A DNA stretch of 64,000 nucleotides, taken from NCBI RefSeq assembly GCF_036226465.1, contig NZ_CP108476.1, forward strand, positions 434,001-498,000, written 5' to 3'. The translations under genes were made by a program, and so were the position numbers. This document shows positions 7,618-16,635 of this stretch, piece after piece; position 1 is the stretch's first letter, and every line of letters begins with the position of its first letter. The stretch comes from Kitasatospora sp. NBC_01250 (GTDB taxonomy: Bacteria; Actinomycetota; Actinomycetes; Streptomycetales; Streptomycetaceae). The notes under the pieces were generated by a model, which saw only the letters and a list, made by a program, of their open reading frames with translations, was not told the origin of the DNA and ran no database searches.

Positions 7618-8418
7618 TCAGTGCGGGTGCCGGTCGAGCCAGGTCAGGGAGTGGTCGGCGAGTTCGCGCCAGCCGTGGTCGACGACGAGGGAGTGGCCGC
7701 GGTCCTCGAAACGGTGGTAGTCGGTGACGGCCGGGGACTTGCGGTACTGCTTGTGGGTGGAACGGGTCAGGACGTCGGGGACGGTGTGGTCGAGCTTGCC
7801 GGACAGGAGCAGCAGGGGGCCGCGGGTGCGGTTGGCGGTGTCGACTTTGGCGGGTGAGCCGGGGGCGAAGTTGCTCAGGGCGAGCTGGAAGAGGGGGCGG
7901 GCGGGGCTGGGGATGGTCCAGTCGTTGAAGAGCTGGTCGGATTCCGCCTGTTCGACGGCGTTGGCGAAGGCGTAGCGGAACTGCGCGGGGTTGAGCGAGA
8001 CGGCGCGCTTGGTGTTGGCGGGGTTGCGCAGGAAGGCGAAGGCGGACTTCGCCTGGGCGGGTCCGACGGCTTTGACGCCCTTGATCTGGCCGGGGCAGAC
8101 GGCGACGGCCGCGCGTGCGAGGTTCTGGCCCAGGAGGTGCTGGGCGATGAAGCCGCCCACCGAGTGGCCGATCAGGATGGGCGGGGTGTCCAGCTCGCGG
8201 ATGATGCGGGCATGGTGGGCGGAGATCTCGGCGAGGCCGATGCCGGCCTGCGGGTCGGGGTTCCTGCGGGCCTGGGCGACGGTGGCGGGCACCCCGGGCC
8301 ACTCGGGGAGGATCGGCTCGTAGCCGGCCTCGCGGAACCGGTCGGCCCACGGCTGCCAGCTCGTGGAGTGGAGCCAGAGGCCGTGGATGAACATGACGGG
8401 GGTGCGGTTGGCGGGCAT
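7618..8418 (-). CDS. Alpha/beta hydrolase
   Basis: A 266-residue alpha/beta-hydrolase. The oxyanion-region motif MFIHGLWLHS is near the start, the nucleophile elbow is GHSVGG near residue 90, an acid lies in LSGKLDHTVP, and the histidine is in FEDRGHSLVV. The family includes esterases, lipases and haloperoxidase-like enzymes; the substrate is unknown. The ATG at 8418 is preferred over one at 8448 because AAGGAG lies nine bases before it. It is divergent from a TetR gene, with a good promoter (TTGAAG, 17 bp, TACTTC at 8521-8493) lying across the operator, so it is very likely repressed by that TetR. Confidence 0.92.
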   Translation of the reverse strand: MPANRTPVMFIHGLWLHSTSWQPWADRFREAGYEPILPEWPGVPATVAQARRNPDPQAGIGLAEISAHHARIIRELDTPPILIGHSVGGFIAQHLLGQNLARAAVAVCPGQIKGVKAVGPAQAKSAFAFLRNPANTKRAVSLNPAQFRYAFANAVEQAESDQLFNDWTIPSPARPLFQLALSNFAPGSPAKVDTANRTRGPLLLLSGKLDHTVPDVLTRSTHKQYRKSPAVTDYHRFEDRGHSLVVDHGWRELADHSLTWLDRHPH

Positions 8419-8497
8419 GCGGGGTGACTCCTTGGTGGGTTCGGGCATGCTGGGGCCGCCTGCGGGCGGCAGTCGTGGGAAGCGGTACCAACGAAGT

Positions 8498-8538
8498 AGA
8501 AGGACCGTTCTCTCTCTTCAAGGTAGAACGCTCCTTCT
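8498..8538. promoter_or_regulatory. TetR operator in the divergent promoter region
   Basis: Two 14-bp half sites in inverted orientation, AGAAGGACCGTTCT at 8498-8511 and AGAACGCTCCTTCT at 8525-8538, match at 13 of 14 positions with a 13-bp spacer. The region overlaps a minus-strand promoter (TTGAAG 8521-8516, TACTTC 8498-8493) and touches the plus-strand -10 box TAGCGT (8541-8546). Binding here would control both divergent genes. Confidence 0.82.
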
Positions 8539-8552
8539 GCTAGCGTCAAGTC

Positions 8553-9137
8553 ATGACGACGAACGACTCCAGCCCACCGCGCGAGCGCATCCTGGCCGCG
8601 GCGATGAGGCTCTTCTACGCCCAGGGCGTGCGGGGTGTGGGCATCGACCAGCTGATCCGCGAGTCGGCGGTCGCGAACGCGACCTTCTACCGGCACTTCC
8701 CGTCCAAGGACGAGGTGGTGCTCGCCTACGTCCGGGAGCACGACCGGGTGTTCCGCGAGGCCGCCGCAGCGGCGGTGACCGGGCGTTCCCCGCAGGAAGC
8801 CGTCAAGGCCGTCTTCGAGGGGATCGCGGCGCAGTTCTGCGAGCCGGGCTTTCGCGGCTGCCCGTTCATCAACGCCGCCGCCGACTACCCCGACCCCGAC
8901 CATCCGGTCAGCCGGGCGATCCAGGAGCACATGGACTGGTTCCGCGCCCGGTTGCTCGAACTTCTCACCGCCGCCGGCCATCCGGACCCGCAGGGCGCGG
9001 CCGACACGCTGCTGATCCTGCGCCACGGCGCGATGAACCAGAGCCGCTTCGCCCCGCCCCGGCGCGTCCGCAGCGCGCTGGCCGGGGCGGTGGCCACCGT
9101 GCTGGGCGGGGCCGGTCCGGGAGCCGGCGCGCCCTGA
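8553..9137 (+). CDS. TetR-family transcriptional regulator
   Basis: A 194-residue repressor with an N-terminal TetR helix-turn-helix (RERILAAAMRLFYAQGVRG, then ANATFYRHFPSKDEVV at residues 39-55). The C-terminal ligand domain contains FRGCPFINAAADY, a signature of the TetR_C subgroup often next to oxidoreductases and hydrolases. The -10 box TAGCGT ends six bases before the ATG, so the mRNA is probably leaderless. It is divergent from the alpha/beta hydrolase, and the palindromic operator between them suggests repression of both genes. Confidence 0.95.
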   Translation: MTTNDSSPPRERILAAAMRLFYAQGVRGVGIDQLIRESAVANATFYRHFPSKDEVVLAYVREHDRVFREAAAAAVTGRSPQEAVKAVFEGIAAQFCEPGFRGCPFINAAADYPDPDHPVSRAIQEHMDWFRARLLELLTAAGHPDPQGAADTLLILRHGAMNQSRFAPPRRVRSALAGAVATVLGGAGPGAGAP

Positions 9138-9190
9138 CCGGGTGCGGGGAGGGTACGTCCGCGCGGTCCAGGTGCCCGCCGCAGCAACTG

Positions 9191-9226
9191 GAGCGGCCCG
9201 GGAACCAGGTGGTTCCCGGGCCGCTC
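9191..9226. terminator. Strong bidirectional hairpin terminator
   Basis: Perfect 16-bp inverted repeat (GAGCGGCCCGGGAACC at 9191-9206, complement at 9211-9226) with a 4-nt loop. It lies between the convergent TetR gene (ends 9137) and the surface-protein gene (ends 9268), serving both. Confidence 0.92.
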
Positions 9227-9267
9227 CATTCCCGCCGGCTCTCGGTGTTCAGCCGGCGGTGCCTCGA

Positions 9268-12246
9268 CTACCTGGTGCCGCCGTCCAGGCGCCTGCGGGC
9301 CTTGGCGATACGGGTCAGGACGGTTCCCAGACCCAGGAGCCCGACTCCGGCGATGCCGGCCGACGCCACCTGCGCACCGGAGTGGGCGAGGGAGCCCCCG
9401 TGGTCCTGGGTGTGGGCCTGCGGGGGCACCGGACGGTTCCCGCCGTCGTGGCCGGTGGCGGGAGCGGTGCCCGCGGTGGCGCCGTCGGGGTGGACGTCCC
9501 ACTGGCCGGGACGGCCGGGCTTGTGGTCGCCCCAGCCGCCCGTGCCGCCGGAGTTGTGGCCGTCGCAGCCGCCGTGGTCGTCGTCCTTGCACGGGGTGCA
9601 GGCGATGACGGTCAGGGTGTTGCTGGTGGCGGTGACGGAGGCGCCGTCAGGGGTGGTACCGGTGACGGTGGCGGTGTCGGTGATCTTCCCCGCCTTCACA
9701 TCGGCCTCGGTGGTGCTGTAGGTCGCGGTGCAGGTGGTGGAGGCGCCCGGCGCCAGGGTGGCCACCGGGCAGGAGACGACCGGCGTGCCCGGGCCGGAGT
9801 CCGTGACGGCGAGCGAACTCAGTGCCACGTTGCCGGTGTTGGTGACGGTGAAGGTGTAGTGCAGGGCCTGTCCGGCGGCGGAGTAGGCGGTCTCCTGGAC
9901 GGCCTTGACGATCTTCAGGCCGGCGTACGGGACGGTCACGGTGTTGCTGGCGGAGGTGAGGTTCTGTCCGCTGGGGGTGGTGCCGGTGACCTGCGCGGTG
10001 TCCACGACCTTGCCGGCGGCGACGTCGGCGTCGGTGGTGGCGTAGCCGGCGGTGCAGTTCTCCGAGGCGCCGGCGGCCAGGGTGGTCTGCGGGCAGCTGA
10101 CGGTCGGGGTGCCGGGGCCGTTGTCCACCACGGTGATGCCGGTCAGCGGCTGGGCGCCGTTGTTGGTCACCGTGTAGGTGTAGGTGATGGTCTGTCCGGC
10201 GGCGGTGAACTGGTCCTGAGCGGCCTTCTTGGTCACCGAGACGGCGTCCAGCGGCGTGACGACCTGGTTGCTGGTGGTCGTGACCGTCTGGCCGCCGGTG
10301 TCGGTGCCGGTGGCCTGGCCCTGGTCGGGGATGCTCTTGGCGGCGACGTCGGCCGCGGTGGTGACGTAGGTGGCCTGGCAGGTGGTGGACTGGCCGGGCG
10401 CGAGCTGGTTGGTCCCGCAGCCCGAGACGGTGACGCCGGGCGTCAGGTCCGTCACCGTGACGTTGGTCAGCGGGGCCTGGCCGGTGTTGGTGACGGTGTA
10501 GGTGTAGTTGATCGTCTCGCCCGGGGCCGTGAAGTCCGGTTGGACGGCCGACTTGGTGATGGTCAGCGCGCGCAGCGGGACGGTGACCGTGTTGCTGGTG
10601 GCCGTCACGTTCTGGGTGCCGACGGTGGCGGTCAGGTTCGCGGCGTCGACGATCTTGCCGGCCGTGGCGTCGGCGGCGGTCGCGGTGTAGCTGGCGGTGC
10701 AGTTCTCCGAGGCGCCGGCCGCGAGGGTGCTCTCGGGGCACATGACGCTCGGGGCGCCGGGGCCGGTGTCGGTGAGCGCGATGTTCGTCAGCGCCACCGG
10801 GGCGTTGTTCGTCACGGTGTAGGTGTAGTGGATCGTCTGCCCGGCGACGAACGAGGCCTCGGCCGCCTTCTTGGTGACCGTGGGGGCGGGGACGGTGACC
10901 AGCACGGTGGTGGTGCAGCCGGTGGCGCTCGCGCAGGTCCCGCCCGCGATGGTCGGGGCGACGGTGTTGGTCAGCGCGAAGGTGCCGGTGTCGGGGTCGT
11001 TGACCTTCACCTGGTAGGTCACCGTGACGGTGGAGCCGGTAGCGGGCGGCGCGGTGAGCGTGCCCGACCAGGTCAAGGTGGTGCCGGTGACGCTCGCGGT
11101 TCCCGAGCTGGCGGTCACGGAGCCGGGCACGATCGTGCCGTCGGTGAGCACGGCCGACAGGTCGTCACTGAACCCGGCCGCCGTGGCCGGGTTGGTGCCG
11201 GTGTTGGTGACGGTCTCGGTGTAGGTCAAGGTGGCGCCCTGGTTCACCGGGCCGGCCGGGGAGACGGACTTCGCCACGGTGTAGGAGGTGCCGGCCGGCA
11301 GGTTGCAGTTCCCGCTGTCCTGGGTGGCGGAGGCGCCGAAGAAGGGGACCCCCGTGTTGACGACGACGGTGGTGGGGATCTCCGCGGTCGAGGAGCCGGT
11401 CGGGACCGAGTTCAGCGTCTCGATGGTGCCGTTCGCTCGGAAGGCGTAGATGCTGCCGCCGGACTGGGCCAGACCGTAGACGGAGCCCGGCACGTTGCCG
11501 ATCTCAGTGATCGTGTCGTCCGGGTGGATGCGGAAGAAGTCGGTCGGGTGAAGCGTGCCCGGATCGAACGCGGCTGCCAGGACGTCACCGTCGGGCAGGG
11601 TGATGAAGTCGCCCGCAGAGACGAGCCCGGCCGGGAACGAGGCGGGGAACAGTGTGCTCACCCCGGTGGTCGGGTCGAGTGTCCAGATCTCGTTCGAGTA
11701 GAACGACCCGACGAGCAGGCTGCCGTCCGGCCGGGCGCTCAGCGCGTTCGTCGCGTACCCCGCGAAACCAGCAGCCGGGCCGGTGATCGTCACCGAACTC
11801 GTCTCCGCGCCGGTCGCCGGGTTGATCGTGTACAGCACCGGCGGCAGGGTGTTCCAGCTCACCGCATACAGCGTGGTGCCGTCCGCACTCCAGGCGATGT
11901 CGCCGTAGTCGCGCACCAACGGCACACTGGCCAGCTGGGTGCCGGTCGGGCTGTACTCGAAGAGGTGGTCGTTGCCGCCGCCGCTGTTCGCCCACAGCGG
12001 CACCGGCTGACAGGTCAGCGCTCGGGTCCCGGACTTCTCGGACCTCTTGTCCGCGTCATCGCCCGAAGCGGACTTCTTGCCCGCGTGGTCCGCCGACAGC
12101 ACGGCGGTGGGCCCGAGGGACGCCACGTCCCGCATCGGGGAGGCCTGGGCCGTGCCCCCTCCCCAGCCTGCCGCCATTCCGACGAGCGCCAGCCCGATCG
12201 CCGCGGCGAACCCGCCGCGCGACCGGCAGCGTCTGCTGCGTGCCAT
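9268..12246 (-). CDS. Large secreted surface protein with beta-propeller-like domain and DUF11/DUF7507-type repeats
   Basis: A 992-residue exported protein. The start at 12246 gives a signal peptide (basic MARSRRCRSRGG, hydrophobic core, cleavage near AQA) with GGAG five bases upstream. Residues about 90-340 look like a six-bladed-type propeller (blades such as DYGDIAWSADGTTLYAVS and YGLAQSGGSIYAFRANG). Then comes one DUF11-type domain (LTYTETVTNTGTNPATAAGF) and four repeats of about 100 residues, each with Y-T-(Y/F)-T-V-T-N, a short C-x(n)-C pair and a TSNT(V/L)TV end. The C-terminus has LAHSG, a hydrophobic helix and ARRRL, resembling a sortase signal (LAxTG with S for T). Probably a cell-wall or membrane-anchored stalk protein. 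Confidence 0.9.
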   Translation of the reverse strand: MARSRRCRSRGGFAAAIGLALVGMAAGWGGGTAQASPMRDVASLGPTAVLSADHAGKKSASGDDADKRSEKSGTRALTCQPVPLWANSGGGNDHLFEYSPTGTQLASVPLVRDYGDIAWSADGTTLYAVSWNTLPPVLYTINPATGAETSSVTITGPAAGFAGYATNALSARPDGSLLVGSFYSNEIWTLDPTTGVSTLFPASFPAGLVSAGDFITLPDGDVLAAAFDPGTLHPTDFFRIHPDDTITEIGNVPGSVYGLAQSGGSIYAFRANGTIETLNSVPTGSSTAEIPTTVVVNTGVPFFGASATQDSGNCNLPAGTSYTVAKSVSPAGPVNQGATLTYTETVTNTGTNPATAAGFSDDLSAVLTDGTIVPGSVTASSGTASVTGTTLTWSGTLTAPPATGSTVTVTYQVKVNDPDTGTFALTNTVAPTIAGGTCASATGCTTTVLVTVPAPTVTKKAAEASFVAGQTIHYTYTVTNNAPVALTNIALTDTGPGAPSVMCPESTLAAGASENCTASYTATAADATAGKIVDAANLTATVGTQNVTATSNTVTVPLRALTITKSAVQPDFTAPGETINYTYTVTNTGQAPLTNVTVTDLTPGVTVSGCGTNQLAPGQSTTCQATYVTTAADVAAKSIPDQGQATGTDTGGQTVTTTSNQVVTPLDAVSVTKKAAQDQFTAAGQTITYTYTVTNNGAQPLTGITVVDNGPGTPTVSCPQTTLAAGASENCTAGYATTDADVAAGKVVDTAQVTGTTPSGQNLTSASNTVTVPYAGLKIVKAVQETAYSAAGQALHYTFTVTNTGNVALSSLAVTDSGPGTPVVSCPVATLAPGASTTCTATYSTTEADVKAGKITDTATVTGTTPDGASVTATSNTLTVIACTPCKDDDHGGCDGHNSGGTGGWGDHKPGRPGQWDVHPDGATAGTAPATGHDGGNRPVPPQAHTQDHGGSLAHSGAQVASAGIAGVGLLGLGTVLTRIAKARRRLDGGTR

Positions 12247-12538
12247 ACCGTCTCCGTTCCAGTCGGGCGTGATCACAGCCGGAGCCCCACGCCACCACAG
12301 CACTACAGTGAGTGATTGTAAAAGCACTATAAGTAGCTAATGTGATCAGAGAGCGGCGCCATTCCGACCGGCTCCGCGCCACCATCGCCGCTTGTGGGCC
12401 ACCTGGCCGCCTGGCGGGCCCCTTCGCGTGGCGCCCCCAACTCCACGGCCCGCAGCCTGGTATCGCTAGGCGGGCGGCACCCAGCGGCCTGCCCGGCCGC
12501 CCGCGCGACCCCCACCCCTCTCCCCTGCGAGGACGCCC
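12247..12538. other. AT-rich divergent promoter region
   Basis: The segment around 12303-12345 is clearly lower in GC than everything around it (TGATTGTAAAAGCACTATAA) and separates the surface-protein gene from the catalase-fold gene. A TACAAT hexamer is present on the minus strand near 12315, but no good -35 partner was found. I see no gene here. Confidence 0.45.
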
Positions 12539-13522
12539 ATGAGCACGCTCACCCAGTACGAGACGCTCGAGCCGGACGAGGACAGACTCGTGGCCGAGAT
12601 GATCGAGGCGATGCACCACCAGCAGGAGCAGGACTTCCCGCCCGGCGCCACGGGCCGCGCCGCCCACGCCAAGCACACCGGCCTGGTGAAGATCGCCTTC
12701 GCCGTGGAGCCCAGCCTGCCCGACCACCTGCGCATCGGCGTCTTCGCCGAGCCCAGGACCTACGAGGGCTGGCTGCGCTTCTCCAGCGGCAACGGCAAGC
12801 CGCAGTCGGACGGCGTGAAGGACCTGCGCGGGGCGGCGATCAAGCTGCACGACGTGCCCGGCGACCGCATCCCCGAGAGCGACGAGCCGACCACCCAGGA
12901 CTTCATCCTGCTCAACACCCCGGCCATCCCGCTCGGCACGGTCAAGCTCTTCCACGGCGTCATCACGCTCGGCCAGGCCAAGTTCGCCGCCAAGATGCTC
13001 CCCACCCACCCGCACGTCGTGGCCGGCCTGGCCAAGGCGGTCATCACCCCCACCTCCCCCGCCGACATCCCCTACTGGAGCAACACCGCCTCCCTGCTGG
13101 GCCCCGACCTGGTCGTCAAGTACGTCCTGCTGCCCACCTCGGCCTACACCAGCCCCAAGCGCGAGAAGCACGACGACTACTACCTGAGCGACCACCTCCA
13201 GGAGCACCTCTCCCAGACCGAGGCCACCTTCGACTTCATGGTCCAGGTCCGCACCGACCCCGACACCATGCCCGTCGAGGACATCGCCGTCCGGTGGGAC
13301 GAGGAGAAGGCACCGCTCGTGAAGGTCGCCACCGTGACCATCGCCCAGCAGGACTTCCGTACCGCCGAGCGCAACCGGCTCGCCGAGGAACTCACCTTCA
13401 GCATCGCCCACGCCCTGAAGGACCACCGCCCGATCGGCGCGGTCGCGCGCGCCCGGATGCACATCTACGGCGGCATGGCCGCCTGGCGCCAGCAGCGCGA
13501 CCAGCGCACCAAGACCATCTGA
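12539..13522 (+). CDS. Catalase-fold haem protein
   Basis: A 327-residue member of the small catalase-related family (a catalase core without C-terminal flavodoxin-like domains). The distal-side region AAHAKHTGLVKIAF (His43 or His46) is followed by LRIGVFAEPRTYEGWLRFSS, which matches the catalase pattern L-R-V-G-x-F-x-x-P-x-x-Y-x-A-x-I-R-F-S-N. Near the C-terminus R-M-H-I-Y (residues 306-310) fits the proximal R-x-x-x-Y haem ligand. It may break down peroxides or act as a lipid-hydroperoxide enzyme, like other short catalase relatives. GAGG lies just upstream of the ATG. A hairpin follows the gene. Confidence 0.88.
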   Translation: MSTLTQYETLEPDEDRLVAEMIEAMHHQQEQDFPPGATGRAAHAKHTGLVKIAFAVEPSLPDHLRIGVFAEPRTYEGWLRFSSGNGKPQSDGVKDLRGAAIKLHDVPGDRIPESDEPTTQDFILLNTPAIPLGTVKLFHGVITLGQAKFAAKMLPTHPHVVAGLAKAVITPTSPADIPYWSNTASLLGPDLVVKYVLLPTSAYTSPKREKHDDYYLSDHLQEHLSQTEATFDFMVQVRTDPDTMPVEDIAVRWDEEKAPLVKVATVTIAQQDFRTAERNRLAEELTFSIAHALKDHRPIGAVARARMHIYGGMAAWRQQRDQRTKTI

Positions 13523-13564
13523 CCCGCCCTCACCGCTCCCCCGGCCGACCGGCCCGCACGCTGT

Positions 13565-13604
13565 CCCGGTCCTGCCCGCCGCCCACGCCGACGGCAGGAC
13601 CGGG
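13565..13604. terminator. Hairpin terminator after the catalase-fold gene
   Basis: Perfect 12-bp stem (CCCGGTCCTGCC at 13565-13576, complement 13593-13604) with a 16-nt loop, 43 bp after the stop codon. Confidence 0.82.
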
Positions 13605-13710
13605 CGGTGGTCCGCTCGCGCCGGAGCGGTTGCGGCGGGCGTCGACCGGTTGAGCGGCTCCGCCGGCGGTGCTCTGATACAGGTGTCACTCACATCACGA
13701 GGGAGTCGCC

Positions 13711-14184
13711 GTGTCCGCTCACGAATCGGTCCCGCCGCAGGAGGCCGCCGACCGGCTGGCCATCAGGGAGCTCATCGACGCCTACGCCCACTGCGCCGAC
13801 CGCCGCGATGCCGAGGGACAGCTGGCCCTGTTCACCGAGGACTGTCGCTTCCTGGTCTTCATGGACGCCACCGCCTCCGAGCCGACCCAGGAACTGCACG
13901 GGCGCGAGGCCCTCGCGCCGGTCTTCGACAACCTGAACACCTACCGGGCCACCACCCACTTCAACGGCCAGAGCACCGTGACGCTGGAGGGCGACCGCGC
14001 GAGCGGCGAGAGCTACTGCCTGGCCCACCACCTCTCGTACGGCACGGATGCCGAGCGGACGGTCATGATCGCGTCCATCCGCTACCTGGACCGGTTCGTC
14101 AGGCGCGAGGGCGCGTGGTTCTTCGCCGAACGACGGCTGATGGTCGACTGGACCGAGACCCGCCCGAGCACTCCGTCGAGTTGA
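13711..14184 (+). CDS. SnoaL-like (NTF2-fold) protein
   Basis: A 157-residue NTF2-fold protein. The opening helix ADRLAIRELIDAYAHCADRRD, then LALFTEDCRFLVF, and later HFNGQSTVTLEGDRASGESYC follow the SnoaL_4 pattern. The fold is used by polyketide cyclases, ketosteroid isomerases and dehydratases, but the family is broad and the substrate is open. A GGGAG site lies about six bases before the GTG start. No polyketide genes are nearby. The 3' end faces the convergent GT39-like gene 12 bp away. Confidence 0.88.
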   Translation: MSAHESVPPQEAADRLAIRELIDAYAHCADRRDAEGQLALFTEDCRFLVFMDATASEPTQELHGREALAPVFDNLNTYRATTHFNGQSTVTLEGDRASGESYCLAHHLSYGTDAERTVMIASIRYLDRFVRREGAWFFAERRLMVDWTETRPSTPSS

Positions 14185-14196
14185 CCCGGCCCGTCG

Positions 14197-15702
14197 TCAA
14201 CTGTTGCGGCAGTAGGCGGTGATGCGTGCCCCGGTGACCTCGGCGGTGCGGTCGCAGGCGTGGAAGTCGTCGCGCAGCGTCGAGCTCTTGGCCGTCTCCC
14301 TCGGGTCGTCGTCGGGGGGCTCGTCGGCGGCGTCGTGGACGACGACGATGCGAGGGAAGGCGCGCATCCGGGCGGGGATGTCCTGGGCGGGGAGTTCGAC
14401 GCCGTCCAGGGTGTCGGAGGAGACCGGGTCCCGGGCGAGGGCGAGGTCGGTCAGGCCCCGGGTGTCCTGGAGGTGGGCCGAGACCCACACGCGGTGCCCC
14501 GTCGGGATGAACAGCAGGCCGTCGCCCGGGCGGGCGGCCTGCCGAACGGCGCGGCCCACGGCGGTGGCGTCGTCGTGCCGGCTCTGGGGAGTGCGCAGGT
14601 AGAGGCTGACCGGTGCCAGCGCCGCCAGCACCGCCGCCAGCGCAACCCACCCGGCCCAGCGGGGCAGTGGTCGCGAGCCCCAGAGGCGGTCGAGTTCGGC
14701 GCCGAGCAGCAGCGCGAACCCGACGGCGCAGTAGAGGACGTAGCGGTCGACGAAGAGCGGCTTGACGACGGCCGCCGCGAGCAGGAGCAGGCCCGGCAGG
14801 AGCAGCAGCGGCAGTGCGAGAGCGGACAGGCGCGACAGCTCCCCGGCCCGGACCTGGTGGCGGGCGCACCACAGGCCCGCCAGCGCCATGGCCGTCAGGC
14901 CCAGCAGCTGCAGGGCGTCCGGCCAGCCGATCCACGCCACCTGTCCGGCCTGGCGCTCGCTCAGGACGATGAGCGGCAGCGCACCGGCCACCACGCACCC
15001 CGCGGCCGTGGCCCAGGCGCGGATCAGCGCCCGTGGACGCTCGGCGAGCACGAGGGCCGTCCCGTGGGCGGGTATCACCAGGGCGGCGAGTTCGTGGACC
15101 ATGACCGCGCCCCAGAGCAGCACCGCGTAGCCGGCCCACCGCCGCCATGACGACCGGTCGGCGGCATCGAGCAGCAGGCAGGTGGACCAGGTCACCAGGG
15201 CGCAGACGATCGCATAGGAGCGCCCTTCCTGCGTGTACTGCTGCACCAGCGGGATCGCCGGGAGGGCCAGGCCGGCCAGCAGGCCGGCGCGGGGGCCGGC
15301 CAGGCGCCGGCCCAGGAGCGCGACGCCGCCCGCCGCCAGCGACATGGCGACCACCGAGGGCAGTCGCAGGGTGAGCAGGCCGCCGTCCCAGACGGCGAAG
15401 AGCCCGTGCATGAGCAGGTAGTAGACGCCGTGCACCAGGTCCACGTGCTGGATGGTGCGCCAGATCTGAGCGGCACTCCGGTGGGCCACTTCACAGGTGA
15501 CGGCCTCGTCGCCCCACATGCTGTTCCGGCGGCGTATCCCCCACAGCCCCAGGGCGAGGGTGAGCAGGATCGGGGGCAGCACGACCATGCGCTCTTGCCC
15601 TGGTGCGGCGGTCCGCGGTCCCGGCGCGGCGGGAGCGATGGCCGTCGCACGCACACCTCGTGGGCGCAGGAGCGAGCGGGCGCGGGTGGCCTCGGGTGAC
15701 AT
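14197..15702 (-). CDS. Membrane glycosyltransferase, GT39/PMT-like
   Basis: A 501-residue integral membrane protein with about ten hydrophobic helices. Right after the first helix comes the acidic loop SMWGDEAVT, the D-E position typical of the C-type (lipid-phosphate-sugar) glycosyltransferase superfamily such as PMT/ArnT. A second conserved patch, QYTQEGRSYAI, follows. The C-terminal 150 residues form a soluble outside domain (HRVWVSAHLQDTRG onward). It probably transfers a sugar from a polyprenyl-phosphate donor to an envelope acceptor, but the acceptor is unknown. The start at 15702 is the first ATG; an N-terminal tail of about 35 residues precedes the first helix. Confidence 0.85.
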   Translation of the reverse strand: MSPEATRARSLLRPRGVRATAIAPAAPGPRTAAPGQERMVVLPPILLTLALGLWGIRRRNSMWGDEAVTCEVAHRSAAQIWRTIQHVDLVHGVYYLLMHGLFAVWDGGLLTLRLPSVVAMSLAAGGVALLGRRLAGPRAGLLAGLALPAIPLVQQYTQEGRSYAIVCALVTWSTCLLLDAADRSSWRRWAGYAVLLWGAVMVHELAALVIPAHGTALVLAERPRALIRAWATAAGCVVAGALPLIVLSERQAGQVAWIGWPDALQLLGLTAMALAGLWCARHQVRAGELSRLSALALPLLLLPGLLLLAAAVVKPLFVDRYVLYCAVGFALLLGAELDRLWGSRPLPRWAGWVALAAVLAALAPVSLYLRTPQSRHDDATAVGRAVRQAARPGDGLLFIPTGHRVWVSAHLQDTRGLTDLALARDPVSSDTLDGVELPAQDIPARMRAFPRIVVVHDAADEPPDDDPRETAKSSTLRDDFHACDRTAEVTGARITAYCRNS

Positions 15703-15856
15703 GTCGGCTCCGGAGTCGCGGGGAGGAGGGGGAGGAGGTTCGGTGGCTTCCTCTCATCCTCGGAGCGCCGTGCTGTCGAACCGTCGGCCTCAGGGTGTGG
15801 ATGAGGCGTCTGTCGAAGGTCGGGGCCGGGGGCGTGCGTAGTCCTCAGGGCGGACG

Positions 15857-15884
15857 GCCGTCTCTGTCCTCCGGCAGAGACGGC
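15857..15884. terminator. Hairpin terminator of the two-component operon
   Basis: 10-bp perfect stem (GCCGTCTCTG at 15857-15866, complement at 15875-15884) with an 8-nt loop, 38 bp beyond the stop of the response-regulator gene on the minus strand. Confidence 0.8.
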
Positions 15885-15921
15885 GTGCGGGGACGGCTGC
15901 TCGGTCCGGCAGCCGCCCCGC

Positions 15922-16635
15922 TCAGTCCAGCAGCCCCGTCCGGTAGGCGAGGACCGCCGCCTGGACCCGGCTGTCGGTGCCCGTCTTCACCAGGACGGCG
16001 CTGACGTGGGTCTTCACCGTGCCCACGCCGATGCCCAGGTGACGCCCGATCTCCGCGTTGGCGAGGCCCTGGCCCAGCAGCGTCAGGACGTCGCGCTCCC
16101 GGCCGGTGAGCGCCGCCAGCCGCTGCTCGGGCACCGAGGCGGAGAGCGGTGCTGACGCCCCCTCAGGTCCCGGCCGGGTGGGATCCGCGTCGAGCATGCG
16201 CCCGATGACGGCGCGGGTGACCTTGGGCGAGAGGACGGCGTCGCCCGCGGCGGCGGCCCGGACCGCGCTGATCAGCTCCTGCGGGCCCTCGTCCTTGAGG
16301 AGGAAGCCGGTGGCGCCGGACCGCAGCGCCCGCGTCACGTTCCTCTCGTCGCCGAAGGTGGTGAGCATGACGACCTGCGGCCGGGGGCGCAGGGCCAGCA
16401 GGCGCTCGATCGTGGCGAGCCCGTCGAGCACGGGCATCCGGATGTCGATCAGGGCCACGTCGGGACGGGTCTCAGCGGCGACCCGCACGGCCTCCTCGCC
16501 GTTCACCGCCTCGCCGACCACCTCGATGCCCTCGGCATGACGCAGGATCAGCCGCACGCCGTGCCGGATCAGCTCCTCGTCGTCGGCGAGCAGGACCCGG
16601 ATCGGGCGGTGGTCGCGAGCGGGCAGGTCGGTCAC
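15922..16635 (-). CDS. NarL/LuxR-type response regulator
   Basis: A 237-residue regulator. The receiver domain has VLLADDEELIR (acidic pair), the phosphorylation aspartate in VALIDIRMP near residue 64, and the conserved threonine and lysine in MLTTFGD and GFLLKDE. The C-terminal LuxR helix-turn-helix is LTGRERDVLTLLGQGLANAE to GTVKTHVSAVLVKTG. The GTG start at 16635 overlaps the kinase stop in a GTGA arrangement, so both proteins are made together. Its partner is the kinase immediately upstream. Confidence 0.96.
   Translation of the reverse strand: MTDLPARDHRPIRVLLADDEELIRHGVRLILRHAEGIEVVGEAVNGEEAVRVAAETRPDVALIDIRMPVLDGLATIERLLALRPRPQVVMLTTFGDERNVTRALRSGATGFLLKDEGPQELISAVRAAAAGDAVLSPKVTRAVIGRMLDADPTRPGPEGASAPLSASVPEQRLAALTGRERDVLTLLGQGLANAEIGRHLGIGVGTVKTHVSAVLVKTGTDSRVQAAVLAYRTGLLD

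Noticed and set aside
9142..12315. 1057-codon open frame on the plus strand opposite the surface protein
   Set aside because: It is the antisense shadow of a repeat-rich gene; its product is low-complexity G/V/R-rich, and the minus-strand frame has signal peptide, repeats and anchor.
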